From assembly GCA_013399855.1 (NCBI GenBank), contig VXAY01003172.1:271873-335872 (forward strand): a stretch of 64,000 nt of DNA. The letters run 5' to 3'. The DNA comes from Oxyruncus cristatus (taxonomy: Eukaryota > Chordata > Aves > Passeriformes > Cotingidae). Positions 47,600 through 61,110 of this stretch are shown here, one piece after another. Every line of letters starts with the position of its first letter. The first letter of the stretch is position 1. Made by a program: the position numbers and the translations under genes. The notes beneath the pieces are model-generated. The model saw nothing but the letters and a program-made list of their open reading frames with translations. It did not search any database and had not been told where the DNA came from.

Positions 47600-48760
47600 G
47601 CCAGGGGAGTGGAGGGGGGCTCCCACCGATCCCCAACCCCCTCCAACGGAGGGGTCTCATCCCCTCTGGGCCCGGCCGGGGGGCGGATCCAGACGCAGAG
47701 ATCCCCGCGGGGGACAAGCGACTGGCTCCGGAGGTACAACAGCGGCAACGAATAGAGCCCCGAGAGGCGGAGGAGCCCAGCGTGGGGCTCCGGGGCACTC
47801 AGGGTTCGAGGGGCACTCGGGATTAGGGGGGCACCGCAGGGGGCAAAAGTACAAATAAAGCGGGGGAGAGGGAGCGGTGAAGAGGGGAAGTTAAAAATAA
47901 AAACAATCTCAGCAGGAGAAAGAGGCCGAAGCTGGAGAGTGGGAGAGGAACCACGCGGGGTCATTGTGTGGCGGGGATGGAGGCGGGGGCGGCTGTCACG
48001 GGCTGGGGGCTCNNNNNNNNNNNNNNNNNNNNNNNNNNNNNNNNNNNNNNNNNNNNNNNNNNNNNNNNNNNNNNNNNNNNNNNNNNNNNNNNNNNNNNNN
48101 NNNNNNNNNNNNNNNNNNNNNNNNNNNNNNNNNNNNNNNNNNNNNNNNNNNNNNNNNNNNNNNNNNNNNNNNNNNNNNNNNNNNNNNNNNNNNNNNNNNN
48201 NNNNNNNNNNNNNNNNNNNNNNNNNNNNNNNNNNNNNNNNNNNNNNNNNNNNNNNNNNNNNNNNNNNNNNNNNNNNNNNNNNNNNNNNNNNNNNNNNNNN
48301 NNNNNNNNNNNNNNNNNNNNNNNNNNNNNNNNNNNNNNNNNNNNNNNNNNNNNNNNNNNNNNNNNNNNNNNNNNNNNNNNNNNNNNNNNNNNNNNNNNNN
48401 NNNNNNNNNNNNNNNNNNNNNNNNNNNNNNNNNNNNNNNNNNNNNNNNNNNNNNNNNNNNNNNNNNNNNNNNNNNNNNNNNNNNNNNNNNNNNNNNNNNN
48501 NNNNNNNNNNNNNNNNNNNNNNNNNNNNNNNNNNNNNNNNNNNNNNNNNNNNNNNNNNNGCCCGCCCGCCCCCGGCTGTCACCGGGCACCGGGGTCCCCC
48601 CGCCCCTCCGAGCCCCAGCCGGTACCGGGCGCCGGCAGACCCCTGCCCGCACGGCCCCGCGGCGGGGATGGGGCTCGGCCCCCGCTCTCGGACACAGCCT
48701 CCGGCGGGAGTGGGGAGGGAGAGAGGGAGTCCCGGAGACCCTGCACCCGCCCGGCCCTGC
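47600..48760 (-). promoter_or_regulatory. TGIF2: TGIF2 CpG-island promoter region, interrupted by a gap
   Basis: Very GC-rich, CpG-dense sequence on both sides of a 547-base gap, directly upstream of the TGIF2 start codon. The non-coding first exon and transcription start are expected here, possibly inside the gap. The exact start cannot be placed. Confidence 0.6.
48013..48559. other. Assembly gap (547 N)
   Basis: Run of N inside the TGIF2 CpG island, flanked by GC-rich sequence that sequencing often fails to read. Long open frames reported across it are artefacts. Confidence 0.99.
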
Positions 48761-48779
48761 GGAACCCCCACACGGGGCT

Positions 48780-49020
48780 GCACCCGTACAGGGGCACCCA
48801 CCCGAGGGCGTCCCCCGGGTACTCTCACCCGGGGACACCCACGGCACACGGGCATCCACCTGGAGCCACCTACATTGGGACAGCCACCAAGGGACATCCA
48901 CGCAGGGATACCTACACAGGGACACCCACCCAGGGACACCCTCCACAGGGATACCCACCTCGGGACTTCAACCCAGGGACTTCCATTCAGGGATACCCAC
49001 TCAGGGACACCGCACAAGGC
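48780..49020. repeat. Degenerate GGGACACCCACC-type minisatellite
   Basis: Roughly 240 bp of variants of 'cagggacacccaccc' and 'agggatacccac' with units of about 13-20 bp. The array is diverged, not homogeneous. It forms the right edge of the TGIF2 island. Confidence 0.8.
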
Positions 49021-51424
49021 ACTGCACAGGCTCCTTCCCCCTGGCTGAATCCTGTCACTGAGCCCCGGCGGGTTACTGCTGTCTGTGAGCAGGGGACAGG
49101 GCCAGGTCCTGGGACAGCAGCTGTGGGGGCAGGTTTGGGTGAGAGCCCTGGGGACCTTGGACCACCATGTGGCACTACAGTGGTTTCTTTGGTGTCTTAC
49201 CACATGGGAAATCTGAGCAGAAGCTCAGCATATCACTGTTCCCATGACAGTGGAAGGTGTGTCCAAGCAAAGGTGGTGACCAAGGAGGCATCAGGTGGAA
49301 CCCTCACCATGCCACGGCCATCAGGCTTGGCAAGGTCTCTGGAAGCCCTTCTGGGCTGCCCCTGCTCTCCCTTTGCCTCCCTACCACCACAGCAGAGCCC
49401 AAGGTCACCTTTTGAATTTTGGTGACCAGATCTCTCTGTTTGCATGCATGTCTGCCGCAGGTCTGGGATGTGGCTCCCACGGGATTTCCCCACCATAGCT
49501 CTGTGCCCTCCTGAGATGCAGGGCTAGGTCACACCATCACCCTCTGCCAGGTGCTCAGCTGAGCCCAGAGGGGACGTGTCCATCATGGACACCCTGGAAT
49601 GGTATATTCATCAGTGGGAACGACAGAGAGAAGAGCTGCTCTGAGCACCGGTGCCACATCCCAGCTCCTGCGATGGAGAAGTTCCATTACAGGAAGCCAA
49701 GATGACCCTGTCCAGCAGCCAGCCCAGAGGCCTGCCAGCAGAGACCCCTATCTTGGGGATGTCCTCTTGGAGATGTGCTTTTTGGGGTGTCCATTGCCCC
49801 TCCATTGCTCATCCTTGCCAAACCAAGCCCCACACATGTGTGTGCATCCCCCAGGGACCTGTGTGCTGGTGGGCACAACACCCCAAGGTCACCAGATCCT
49901 GCTCCATATCACCCTGGTGCATGAGTTGGTGTTAGGAAGGCCCTCCCCTCCCAGGCTCCACCACCTCTGCAGGCTGTGCTGTGGCTCCCCTCCCTCACCC
50001 CTCTGCTGTTCACAGGGTAAAAGATGGGGGTCCCTTCAAGTATTGAGAAAAGTTGCAAAAACCATTTTTTTATGGTCAGTTTGTGTGGTGCAATAAGGGT
50101 TTAAATTGGGGGGGGGGGAAGCAGAATTCCTTAAAGCATTTGTTTAGTCGCTGTTAAATCTTCCATGTCCTGAGTGAAACTGTGCCCCAACTTGCTTTTA
50201 CTCCATTAATGCCAACAGAGCTGGGGATGGTGAAGCACAAGCGAGGGGTGGGAGCCCTGGATGCACATCCCACCCACTGCAGGGTCACACCAGAGCAGGG
50301 AGCGTCCCCTGGCCCCTCCAGTCCTCTCACACCAGGCTGGCTCCTGCCCACTCCAAACCAGGGCCAGCACCAAGCATGGGGGTTCATCCTGCCTGCTCTC
50401 TTCCCTGTGCAGCCTGTTCCTGGTGGGTGACACCACAGACCCACCCGGATGCCCCCCTGGACATCCCCAATGGTCTTTGTCAGCCACTGTGCCCCAACAG
50501 GACTATCCTTCCAAGCAGTCTACTTTTGCTCCTGCCTTTTGGAAAAGGCTGTATTAAGTCTTCTGCCAAATTGAGACAACCGGGAAATGGCCATGAGCCC
50601 CCTCAGGCCCTCCCACCTCCCTGTGCTCCCTGGACTGGTAGTGTGGAAGCAGCTTTGGAAAAATCCCACTGAGTGTCTGAGTGCAGCATGAGAGCAACCT
50701 AAATCCCTGGGCAAGCCAAGCCTGCCACTGGAGCCAGAGAGCTCCCAACTGATGGGGAATGAGGAGCCTCTGGGATGAGGGGCCAGGGAAGGGGCTGTGG
50801 GGCATCTCCCTGCTCATTCCCACTACAAGCTTGTCCAGGCTGAGCCCTGCCCAGGCCCATTGACATGATAACGCTATTAAACTTCAGCAATTTGAACAAC
50901 AATCAGGAGGCAAGAGCCTGAGGGGGGATGCTGGAAATCTAGGGGAAGCTGGAACTCCCAGAGGGATGCTGGGAACCCCAGGGGGATGCTCGAGACCCCA
51001 GGCAGCCTCCCAAGGTACTGATCCATCTCAGTCACGATTCTCTCCACCCTTTGCCCACCTGTGATATGTAAATCTTCATTTTTAGCAAGGAAAAAAATGG
51101 ATTGTGGTGGATTTGTGGTGAGCTGTGCTGGCTGTTTGCTGCCACCTTGCCCTTGGGGCCGCTGCATCCAGCAGTGGGTCCTGCTCCCTGCTCAAGGCCA
51201 GTGGACACCTGCAGGCTGGAATTCCCTCAGTAGGACTGGGATTCCCCTGGAGCTGGGCTCCAGCACTGGAGCCCCACGTTTGGGCACTGCAGCCCCTCCA
51301 TCTCCTCCTGCCCCTTCCCACAGGGAAGCTCTGCTATTCCTATTGTCCTTCCCAGAGAGCACGGGGCAGGACAAACCCTCTCTCAACAGGTACTGCCACA
51401 CCCTTTGTTTCTCTGGTATTCCTC
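49021..51424. other. Intergenic stretch between TGIF2 and MYL9
   Basis: No gene, exon or clear transposon recognised. A poly-G run sits near 50,110. Confidence 0.5.
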
Positions 51425-51930
51425 TAACCTGCGTTATTGGACTTGGAAAGAGGAGCCGTGGTGCTCTGGGGACACCAGGGTGGAGTTCACAGCACTGGAG
51501 AAAAAAGAACACTCCTGGGTCAGGGTGTTCTGGGCTGCACTGGGAGCAGTGTCACAGCTGCTGGAGGGAGGGGACCCTTCCCTCTGCTCTGCACTGCTCA
51601 GTCCACCCCTGGAGTGCTGGGCCCAGAGACTGGGACAGACTGGAGAGAGTCCAGCACAGGGCCATGAAGGATGAATGGAGGGACTGGAGCATCTCTGCCA
51701 TGAGGAGAGGCTGAGAGAGCTGGGACTGCTCGGCCTGGAGCAGAGCAGGCTCAGAGGATCTCATTTGTGTGGATAAATACCTGGAGGGAGGGTGCAGAAA
51801 GGACGGGGCCAGGCTCTGCTCAGCAGTGCCCAGGGACAGACCCAGGGGCCATGGGCACAAACTGACACACAGGAGGGGCCCTCTGAGCATCAGGACACGC
51901 TTTTGCACTGTGGACAGCTCTTCCAGTTTG
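51425..51930 (+). mobile_element. CR1 LINE 3'-region fragment
   Basis: About 500 bp of CR1 sequence upstream of the usual tail. Signatures are 'agagagtccagcacagggcc', 'gactggagcatctctgccat', 'gaggagaggctgagagagct', 'ggatctcatttgtgtgg', 'gtgcccagggacagacccag' and 'gggcacaaactgacacacag'. It stops before the tail seen in the other copies. Frames are broken, so no functional ORF2 is present. Confidence 0.9.
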
Positions 51931-52049
51931 ACTCAAAAGCAGGGTTATTTGCTTAAGTTGATGTTCCCCTCCCCCAAACAACCACTTCTGAAATTAAATG
52001 CTGTTTTATTTTGATGCTGTTTAATACCTTTGAAATGAATCAGGTCAGG

Positions 52050-52299
52050 TCGACCTGCTGCCCACATTACTTCTGATTCAGCCCAGGGTGCAGCTGACTT
52101 TCTGGGCTGCCAGTGTAGTTGGCCAAGTCACATCCAATTTGTCACCCACCAGGACCCTCAAGTCCCTCCCCCTAGGGCTGCTCTCAACCCACCCAGCCCC
52201 CAGCCTGTGCTGGTGCTGGGGGTTGCCCTGACCCAGGTGCACAACCTTGCATGTGGCCTGATTGAACTGCAGGAGGTTCACATGAGCCCAAGTAGTTTT
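52050..52299 (-). mobile_element. Unclassified interspersed repeat, minus orientation
   Basis: Contains phrases I associate with a dispersed avian repeat read in antisense: 'accaggaccctcaagtccct', 'ctgctctcaacccacccag', 'gccctgacccaggtgcacaa', 'ccttgcatgtggcctgattg'. I cannot name the family. It abuts a minus-strand CR1 tail, so it may be part of the same element or a composite. Confidence 0.5.
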
Positions 52300-52480
52300 G
52301 GTGTTTCACAGAATAATCAAGTTCCAGAATGGTTTGGGCTGGAAGGGACCTTAAAGCTCATCCCATTCCACACCCCGGCCTTAGGCAGGGACACCTTCCA
52401 CTAGACCAGGTTGCTCCAAGCCCTGTCCAGCCTGGCCTTGAACACTTCCAGGGATGGGGCAGCCACAGCTTCTGTGGCAG
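52300..52480 (-). mobile_element. CR1 LINE 3' end fragment, minus orientation
   Basis: Reverse-complement CR1 tail: 'cacagaataatcaagttcca', 'gaatggtttgggctggaagg', 'gaccttaaagctcatcccat', 'ctagaccaggttgctccaag', 'cagcctggccttgaacactt', 'ccagggatggggcagccaca'. Confidence 0.9.
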
Positions 52481-53924
52481 TGGAACAGGTTTATTTACTC
52501 TTCCCATAGGTACCTCAGTGTCCACTAACAAATATCTTCTGCTTTGCTGCCTCAGGGCTGAAAGACGCCCTGTCCTGAGAGTCCTGTGGTGTCACCATGG
52601 CTGTTCCAGTGATGGGGCAGCTCAGACACAGCAGTTTTGGCAGCTGCTTAAGGCAGCACTTCTGAGAGCCCCATGCTAGAGCCTGCGGCAGCTCCCAGTG
52701 GAGGCCAACAGTGCCCACAACTGGGACCAGCCACCGAGTCCATCCCACTTGTGGCACTGTCAGAACCTGGGCTGGTCACACAAGGTGATCTCCTGGGATC
52801 CCTCCTGTATGCAGCTACCCCCAGAAGACAGTCTGCCCACAGCCCCAGCATCAGCCTGCCTGCCCCAAAGTGACATCTGTGAGACATTCACTTTGCTGGG
52901 CATTTCATGGAAGGAGGATTTTATAAACCATCCTTCCTCCCAGCAGCCTGGGAATTTGGTCTTGAAGTGGGAGAATTGTGGTTTTTCCCTGGCACAGCAT
53001 GAAATTAGGAAAGGAGCTCGGCATTCGTGGGCTGGTCTGGGGCTGCTGCTGCAGAGCACAAGCCTCGTCCCTGGGGAGCTCCCTGGGAGAGTGCTGGTTC
53101 AGCCCTTCACATCTCTGTGTCCCTGACAATTTAGTTCCTTTTTCCTGGTGTTGGCAGTGACTGCAAAATAGAAGGACTGCGACCAAGGAGAAGCTTTAAT
53201 CATGGGTTATCTCACAGGTGAGAGCATTACCTGGGGCCTGGCAGATTTCTGACACCTCTGATCCCAGCATCATGTGCCCACAGAACTTCCACAGACCCCA
53301 TCTAAGCTTTCTCAGCACTGGGAGCCTCTCTGCCATGCATTGTGCCCTCACCGGTTTTGTGGGCTTCTCGTCACATTTCCCCCATTTTAAATAAAGAATT
53401 GCAGGAAACTCATCCCTCTCTCCAGGGCAGGGAGATGGGCTGACTTCAAGCAGCACTTTAAGACAGCAACTTTGGAAGGCAGAAGCACCCTTGTCAGGGT
53501 GGTGATAAATAACCAAATCAAGGAGACAAATCCCATCCCCATTTCTTAAACTCTCTGTCTCTTGCCCATCCCCTCCCCTCATCTTCTCAGGGTGACATAG
53601 AAGGGTGGCCAAGGCCCTAGGAACCTGGATAAGCTGATGGGGGAGAGCATGGCCAGCACTTTGCCAGGTGTCTCTCAGCCCACTCCGATGCTGGGGCCGA
53701 GCAGAGTGACTCTCATCCCACCAGCAAAGGCAGAAAATGATGCTCAAGCTGATTTTACACAGATTGGGAGCAATTTGTCTCTGCAAACAGGCTGTCCCAC
53801 TGGAAGGGGCCCTGGCTGACAATGGTAGCAAGGTGGGGAAATGCAATGCCCAAACCCACCTCCCAAACCTGATGGGCAGCAGCACAGCACGGCACTGGTC
53901 ATGAGGGAACCACACACAGCACAT
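52481..53924. other. Intergenic stretch downstream of MYL9
   Basis: No gene recognised. A minus-strand frame of 247 codons at 53,196-53,939 has no family resemblance and no start context, and I do not call it a gene. Confidence 0.5.
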
Positions 53925-54475
53925 GTCTATCACACCCACTGGGCTTTATACACCACTTCAGCTTCCTGAATCCCTCAGATATCAGGCTCTAAAGCAATAA
54001 AACAGCCAGGGAGGAGGAACAAAGTGGGGTTTCTTTCCTGAAGGAGGGGAGTATGAAAGGAGAAGGGAAAGATGCTTTCCCTCTGTGTTATGGCCCTGAG
54101 ATGGGAATTGTTCAGGCTCAAGTGAGCCCAAAATCCCTGCAGGCCAGTGGAGGATGCTCACCCTGGCCCCAGGGACCAGTGGCGTGGTGGCTTTGAGGGG
54201 GTCAATGGCTGCTGGGTGGGGGGGTGTCACAGCCAGGCTGGGGGCTCAGTGGGTGAGCCTGTGGGTGCGAGAGGTGATGGGAGAGGAAGGCTGAGGCTGA
54301 TGGATGGGCACACAGTGGCACAGTGACAGGAGTGTCCCCTCCAAGCTTATCCTGATGTGGGGTGCTGGTCCTGGAAGGTGTTCCCGTGGGGGGAGTCTGC
54401 TGTGGGACAACAAGTGTGGCTGAGGGGTTGGTGAAGTGCACAGGAGGAGGCAAAAGGGGTGAGTGGCCTGGGGTT
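53925..54475 (-). other. MYL9: MYL9 3'UTR
   Basis: From the TAG stop leftward to a probable cleavage site near 53,925. The signal is the variant TATAAA (53,945-53,950 on the minus strand), followed by a strongly GT-rich stretch (GTGGGTGTG ... GTGCTGTGTGTGG). No canonical AATAAA lies closer. About 550 bases, in line with the short 3'UTR of MYL9. Confidence 0.55.
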
Positions 54476-56330
<1,855 letters not shown>

Positions 56331-56817
56331 TCAGTTTCCCTGGCTGTCACACGGTTTGGCAACAGGAGGTCACATGGTTGGACATGGGGACAGGCAAGTC
56401 TTGGGCTCTGATGAGTCCCCTGGGCAGTCCTGGCACAGGGCAGTGCCAACTAGCACCCCTTCCCCAGGGCTGTTCCCCAGGGGCTGCAGGCAGCCCCCAA
56501 ACCCAATTGCTGCCTGTCCCCTTTGCTTATGAGCATAGGGAGAGATGCCCAGCCCAGCATCCATCTGAGTGCCAGTCCTGGGGGGCCATGGGGATGGGTG
56601 TCTGGGCATTTTGGGCAGAGCATGGCCATGCCCCTCCAGCCTCCCCTCACCCTGGCAGGGCTCTCCCAGGCCCCAGCCCAGGTCCCGGATTGGTGGGTTT
56701 ACCCCACACCCTCCATGTTGTGGCAGAGAAGCAGCCCCAGCACGCAGCAGGAAGGGGTTATCTGCTCTGGGCACATTCCTCACATACCACTGCTTCCCAT
56801 CCCCCTCCAGCCATCTG

Positions 56818-56858
56818 TCCATCCATCCATCCATCCATCCATCCATCCATCCATCCAT

Positions 56859-56894
<36 letters not shown>

Positions 56895-56952
56895 CCGTCC
56901 ATCCATCCGTCCATCCATCCGTCCATCCATCCGTCCGTCCATCCATCCATCC
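56818..56952. repeat. Compound ATCC/GTCC tetranucleotide microsatellite
   Basis: About 34 tetramers. The left half is pure ATCC. The right half alternates ATCC-ATCC-GTCC, a 12-bp higher-order unit, with one GTCCGTCC irregularity. It creates long spurious open frames on both strands (HPSIHPS, WMDGWMD). It lies in MYL9 intron 1. Confidence 0.98.
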
Positions 56953-57130
56953 CACCTCCTGGAGGAAACAGTCCCCAGGAAACAGTCCTCCCTTGTCCCC
57001 CATATTCCCCAGTGGCTATGGCACTGGGATGGAATCCACACTGCTCTCAGCCCCCTCCCTTGCACAGCACCCAATGCCTGACAGCAGCCATCGAATCACC
57101 CCACCATCCTCCTAACCCTCCATCCTTTCC

Positions 57131-57170
57131 CACCAGGAAAGAGACATTTTCACCAGGAAAGAGACATTTG
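57131..57170. repeat. 20-bp tandem duplication
   Basis: CACCAGGAAAGAGACATTTT at 57,131 is repeated immediately at 57,151 with one change at the last base. Intronic. Confidence 0.95.
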
Positions 57171-57361
57171 TCACCAGCTAGCCAAGGGGAGCAACAGGAC
57201 TTGGGAGCCCAGCTGTGCCCACACAAGGTGGTCAGGAGACTTCAGTCCCCCAGCCCATCTCTGCCCACTGCTTCCTCTGGCACTACTGCACCACAAAGCT
57301 CTTTGCGGCAGGACAGTCCTGCCAGGCACCATCATGTGCCAGTGACATCCCCAGGATGCGG

Positions 57362-57394
57362 GTTCCCCAGAGCCTGGCTAAGGAACTGTCCTCA
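57362..57394. repeat. 33-bp motif, copy 1 of 2 in MYL9 intron 1
   Basis: Begins GTTCCCCAGAGCC and ends GGAACTGTCCTCA. It matches 60,525-60,557 at 32 of 33 positions, in the same orientation and 3.2 kb apart. Confidence 0.9.
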
Positions 57395-60300
57395 TCAGCA
57401 GCAGCGTGGTGAAGCTCAGTTCAACACCTCAACTCCACCAGGCCATCACAACCAGCAATAAAAGCTCTGCTGCTGGCCCACGGCACTGGGCTCAGCTTTC
57501 AAAACACACAAAATTATTAGCAGAATTATTAGCAGAAGACTAGAGAAATAACCAGGAGTTTTGATCTCACCACATGAATTAATCTTATCCAAATATTTAC
57601 CCTGCCCTGGCTGTAACCAGCTCGGCGTCTTTCCAGAGAGACGGTGCTCCTTAAAGGGATTAAGTATGATTTTAACAGCATGTGGATCTGCTGTTTGATC
57701 CAAAATATGCCCTGGAAAGATGCTCAGTCCCCAGGTCCAGCTCAGTAATTCTACCTCTGCTGTTAGACAGCCTCCTTGGGCTGGCTAGGACTTGGAAAGA
57801 GACTTTTTTGGGTCAGTGTGCGGAAAGGTTCCCGTGCATGAGACAGAAGGGATCTGCAGCGAGGCCTGATTTGACTGGGGCAAAACTTCCTACACATGCT
57901 GCCCTGGTCCTGGAGGCCATGCTTTCTGAGATTCCCCAAATCCCCATGCCCAGAGGGTTTCAGGGAATGCCCAGCCCTGATGCCCTGCACACTGGCGTGG
58001 AGTCAGCTCAGATAAATGGTGCACCACCAAACCTTCAGCTTCCTCCTCAGCAAGAGGAAAACCCACTGACACTGGTCCTGCTTCTGCTGACCCCCACTGA
58101 AAGCCCCACTTCAGCACTGCTCCAGCCCAGGAGCTACAGATCTTGGGCAGCAGAGCTGAGGAGGTCAGTGCTGAGGTGACACCACAAAGCCATGTGCTAG
58201 TCTGATCCCAAAGTTGCCCCCTCACCAGCTGCTCTTATTTTCTTGTCCTTCTGCCACTGCTCCTGTCAAGACCATCTCCCAGCCTCCTGTGTACAAGGCT
58301 TGTGTCTCCCCCACCTGAGAGCCAGACCCAAGGGCCCACAGGCTTGGCTTAAAAAGTTCAGAAAACAGTAAATAGTTTAGTTTTAAAGAGAAAGAGGAAA
58401 AGTACACAGTTATCAGAAATATAACCTGCCATGTGTTTCCTCCTTAGTAAAAGCCAAACGAGCAACCCCATCCCGATGCTGCTTCCTGGCCATGCTGGGG
58501 AGAGTGGGACAAGCCAAAGGGACATGGCAGTGCCGTCAGGGCAAGCAGCCCCATCCCATCTCCATCCTGCCTGCTGCCACCTGGCACAGCCAGGTAGGGA
58601 CATCACCCACTCCAGCCAGCTCCACTGGGCAGCGAGAGGCACGGTATGCTGGATGCTTTTGGTTAGGGAGGTAAAGAGTGATTCCAACAGCCTGGGCTGT
58701 CCCAAGGGACACCCCTGCAGGGTGAACAATGGCTCCTTAGGGGGACTGTGGTTAAATCTCTGCCAACTGCCACTTCCCAAAAGAAGTTGCAAGTCCCAGC
58801 AAGCCATGACACAGCCATGTTCACTGGTGGGCAAGCACTGTCCCTCCACCACACACAGCCACCCACACCTCAGCCCCTGACAGCCCTGCACAGGCAGCAG
58901 TTGCCACCCCTCTCCCAGAGTGTCATAAGGGCCAGCAGGGGTGAGGTGGTGCCTTGCAGCATCTCACTGTGGCACAGGAGACCGCAGAGCAGCGCTGCAG
59001 CCAGGGCATCATTCCGCTTGTAAAGCTTTGCCATCTGCAGGCATCTCTCCCAGCACTGGGACTACCTCTGAGCAGACACCCTGCCTTGCAAGACAGCGGG
59101 ACACATGGAACACGGTGTCACACTGGAGGAAGAGCAGGCAGCAGTTCATCTCCCCTGCCTAATTTGTTGTTAAACTATCCCTTTCCTCCAGCACATCCCT
59201 GCTCAGGATGTACTTGGGATGTGGCATTTCTCTGCTCCACTGAGCAATGGGTTCTGGTGCCAGGGGAGCCACACTCCCAGCTAGAGGCTCCGGGAGCTGC
59301 GTGAGGAGTCCCCGGTCCGCTCAGCACTTCAGGAATGGAAGCAGCTGCATTCTGCTCCTTTTATGGCCTTATTAGAGATGGGAAAAGGGAGCTTGGAGGT
59401 GAAGAGAAAGCAGAACCTGAGCCCAGGGCTATGTCTCCATTCCAGCCACAGCCACCAGCACTAATGCCAGCAAGGAAGGAGCAGGGCAGGAGCCAGGAGG
59501 CAGAGCAAAGTGTGCAGTGACCCCCGGGAGGCAGAGTTCATTCCAGCCCTCCCTCACTTCTCACCAGACACTGGGGACCTGGCTAGGCCCATGCACAACT
59601 GCGGAGCTCAGCTGCAAGTTCAGCAGAACATTTCTGGACTAGCTCCTTCCCACCAAGTTTAGGGAACAAGGACCTCACAGTGCCCATGTGGCACATGCAA
59701 ACCCTTCCAAAGAGCAAGTTCTGCAGCCTCCATGAGAAGCCTGTGCACAGGCAACCTCAGTGTGCAAAGGACCCAACACCCAGCACCCTCTGATGCTCAG
59801 AAGGCTGGGAAATGGACCACGGGCCTGAAGGTCTCCATGGCCTTGGGCCAGCAGCATAACATGCCCTGACCAGGGCTTGGTATTTTCCCAGAGAACTGAG
59901 GCTCACCTCGATAGGGGAATCTGGCCGCAGAGACTCAGAGGGGGAGGTGACCACAAACTCCTCCTACAGCACACAGAGCCTGCCAGAGAGAGGAAAAAAA
60001 TTCCAGCAACTGAAGGAACCCAACCATCTTTGGTCAGCAGCGGTGGTTGTTGACACTCAGGGATGTTCCACTCCAAAGAATGCTGCTCCAGCTGCCGCCT
60101 TCTCCTACACATCCATGTTTTAGAGTATCCCTGGCTTTTATCACAGCTGAAACATTTTGTACCAAAAGGGCATGCTGGGAGGGAAGCCAAGAGAACTGCA
60201 AGTTTTCATGGGAAAGGCTAAAAAAACCAACCTTCCTCTGTGTTTAAGGCTGAGGGAAACTAGCTAAATAAGGCTTTTCTGCCTTACAGCAGTTTACTGC

Positions 60301-60524
60301 CTGACATTGCTCCCAGGTCACTGGGGAGATCTCTGGAGCACCACACATGCATCCAGACCTTGGCTCTGGCCATCAGCAAAGACCTGGGAGAAAAGCAGAT
60401 GTTCCAGACAGGAACAGTTCTCACAAACCAGGAGGCGGGTGCAACTGCAGGCAGCAGGGTCTGCTCCTCTAGTTGTGCCATACCAGGGAAGCTGGGATGT
60501 CCCAGCTCCAAGGCATTGCGGACA

Positions 60525-60557
60525 GTTCCCCAGAGCCTGGCTAAGGAACTATCCTCA
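60525..60557. repeat. 33-bp motif, copy 2 of 2 near MYL9 exon 1
   Basis: Same motif with GGAACTATCC in place of GGAACTGTCC. With the bases to its left it forms an imperfect inverted repeat, GGACAGTTCC facing GGAACTATCC about 15 bases apart. Confidence 0.9.
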
Positions 60558-60933
60558 CCTGCCCTCGCCGGGACATGCCTGTCGGGCCTGGCAAGAGGCT
60601 GCCCGGGCAGAGGGTGCCCGGCAGGGCTCGCCGGGAATCCTCCAGCTGCCGAGTCACTCCGATCCCAGGGCTGACCTCAGCATCAGCTCCAGCACCGCAG
60701 AGCTGGAGGAGCGGCGGAGTTGCCTCCCTCTGCTCCCTCCGCTCTCCCGAGACGGTCGGGGCTGCTCCGCCCGCTCTCCCCGGCTCCATCCCGCCCGGTC
60801 CACCGGGACTGTCCCCGGCTCCATCCCGCCCGCTCCATCCTACTCGCTCTCTCCATCCCGCCCGGGGCCGCCCCCCTTCCCGCCGTGGGCGCTCGCTCCT
60901 GTCCCGGGGCGGGCCCCGGCGGAGCCGCCTCAC

Positions 60934-61110
60934 CTGTCCCGGAGCGGGGAGCTGCGGGAGCTGCGGGAGCTGCGGGAGCTGCGGGGCGGTCGGCGCGGCT
61001 CTGCGGGACGCGGCTCTGCCGGACGGGCGTGCAGCGGGTCCCGGTCCGCCCCGGTCCGCCCCGGCCCGCCCCNCGGCCCATACAAGGCAGAAGAATGCGG
61101 CTGGGCCGCG
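60934..61110 (-). other. MYL9: Predicted MYL9 non-coding exon 1
   Basis: The 3' boundary is a consensus donor on the minus strand (GACAG|GTGAGG). The 5' end is estimated about 30 bases downstream of the TATA-like element at 61,141-61,147. The segment is GC-rich, lacks a conserved ORF, and includes the 9-bp CCGCAGCTC repeat and one unresolved base at 61,073. This matches the known vertebrate MYL9 layout with an untranslated first exon. Confidence 0.6.
60949..60984. repeat. Four tandem copies of GAGCTGCGG
   Basis: Units start at 60,949, 60,958, 60,967 and 60,976 with no mismatch. They lie in the predicted MYL9 5'UTR exon, just upstream of its donor on the minus strand. Confidence 0.97.

Noticed and set aside
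47425..49203. Long minus-strand and plus-strand open frames (365-592 codons) across 47.4-49.4 kb
   Set aside because: They run through 547 N bases translated as X, and the real sequence on each side is CpG island or minisatellite. Only the TGIF2 exon ending at 47,324 is supported.
53196..53939. 247-codon minus-strand frame downstream of MYL9
   Set aside because: Despite its length, no domain, signal or conserved motif is visible. It begins at the MYL9 3' end and has no promoter or splice context.
56370..57461. Frames of 170-312 codons with HPSIHPS or WMDGWMDG repeats
   Set aside because: Produced entirely by the ATCC microsatellite, whose 4-bp unit stays open in every frame. They lie inside MYL9 intron 1.
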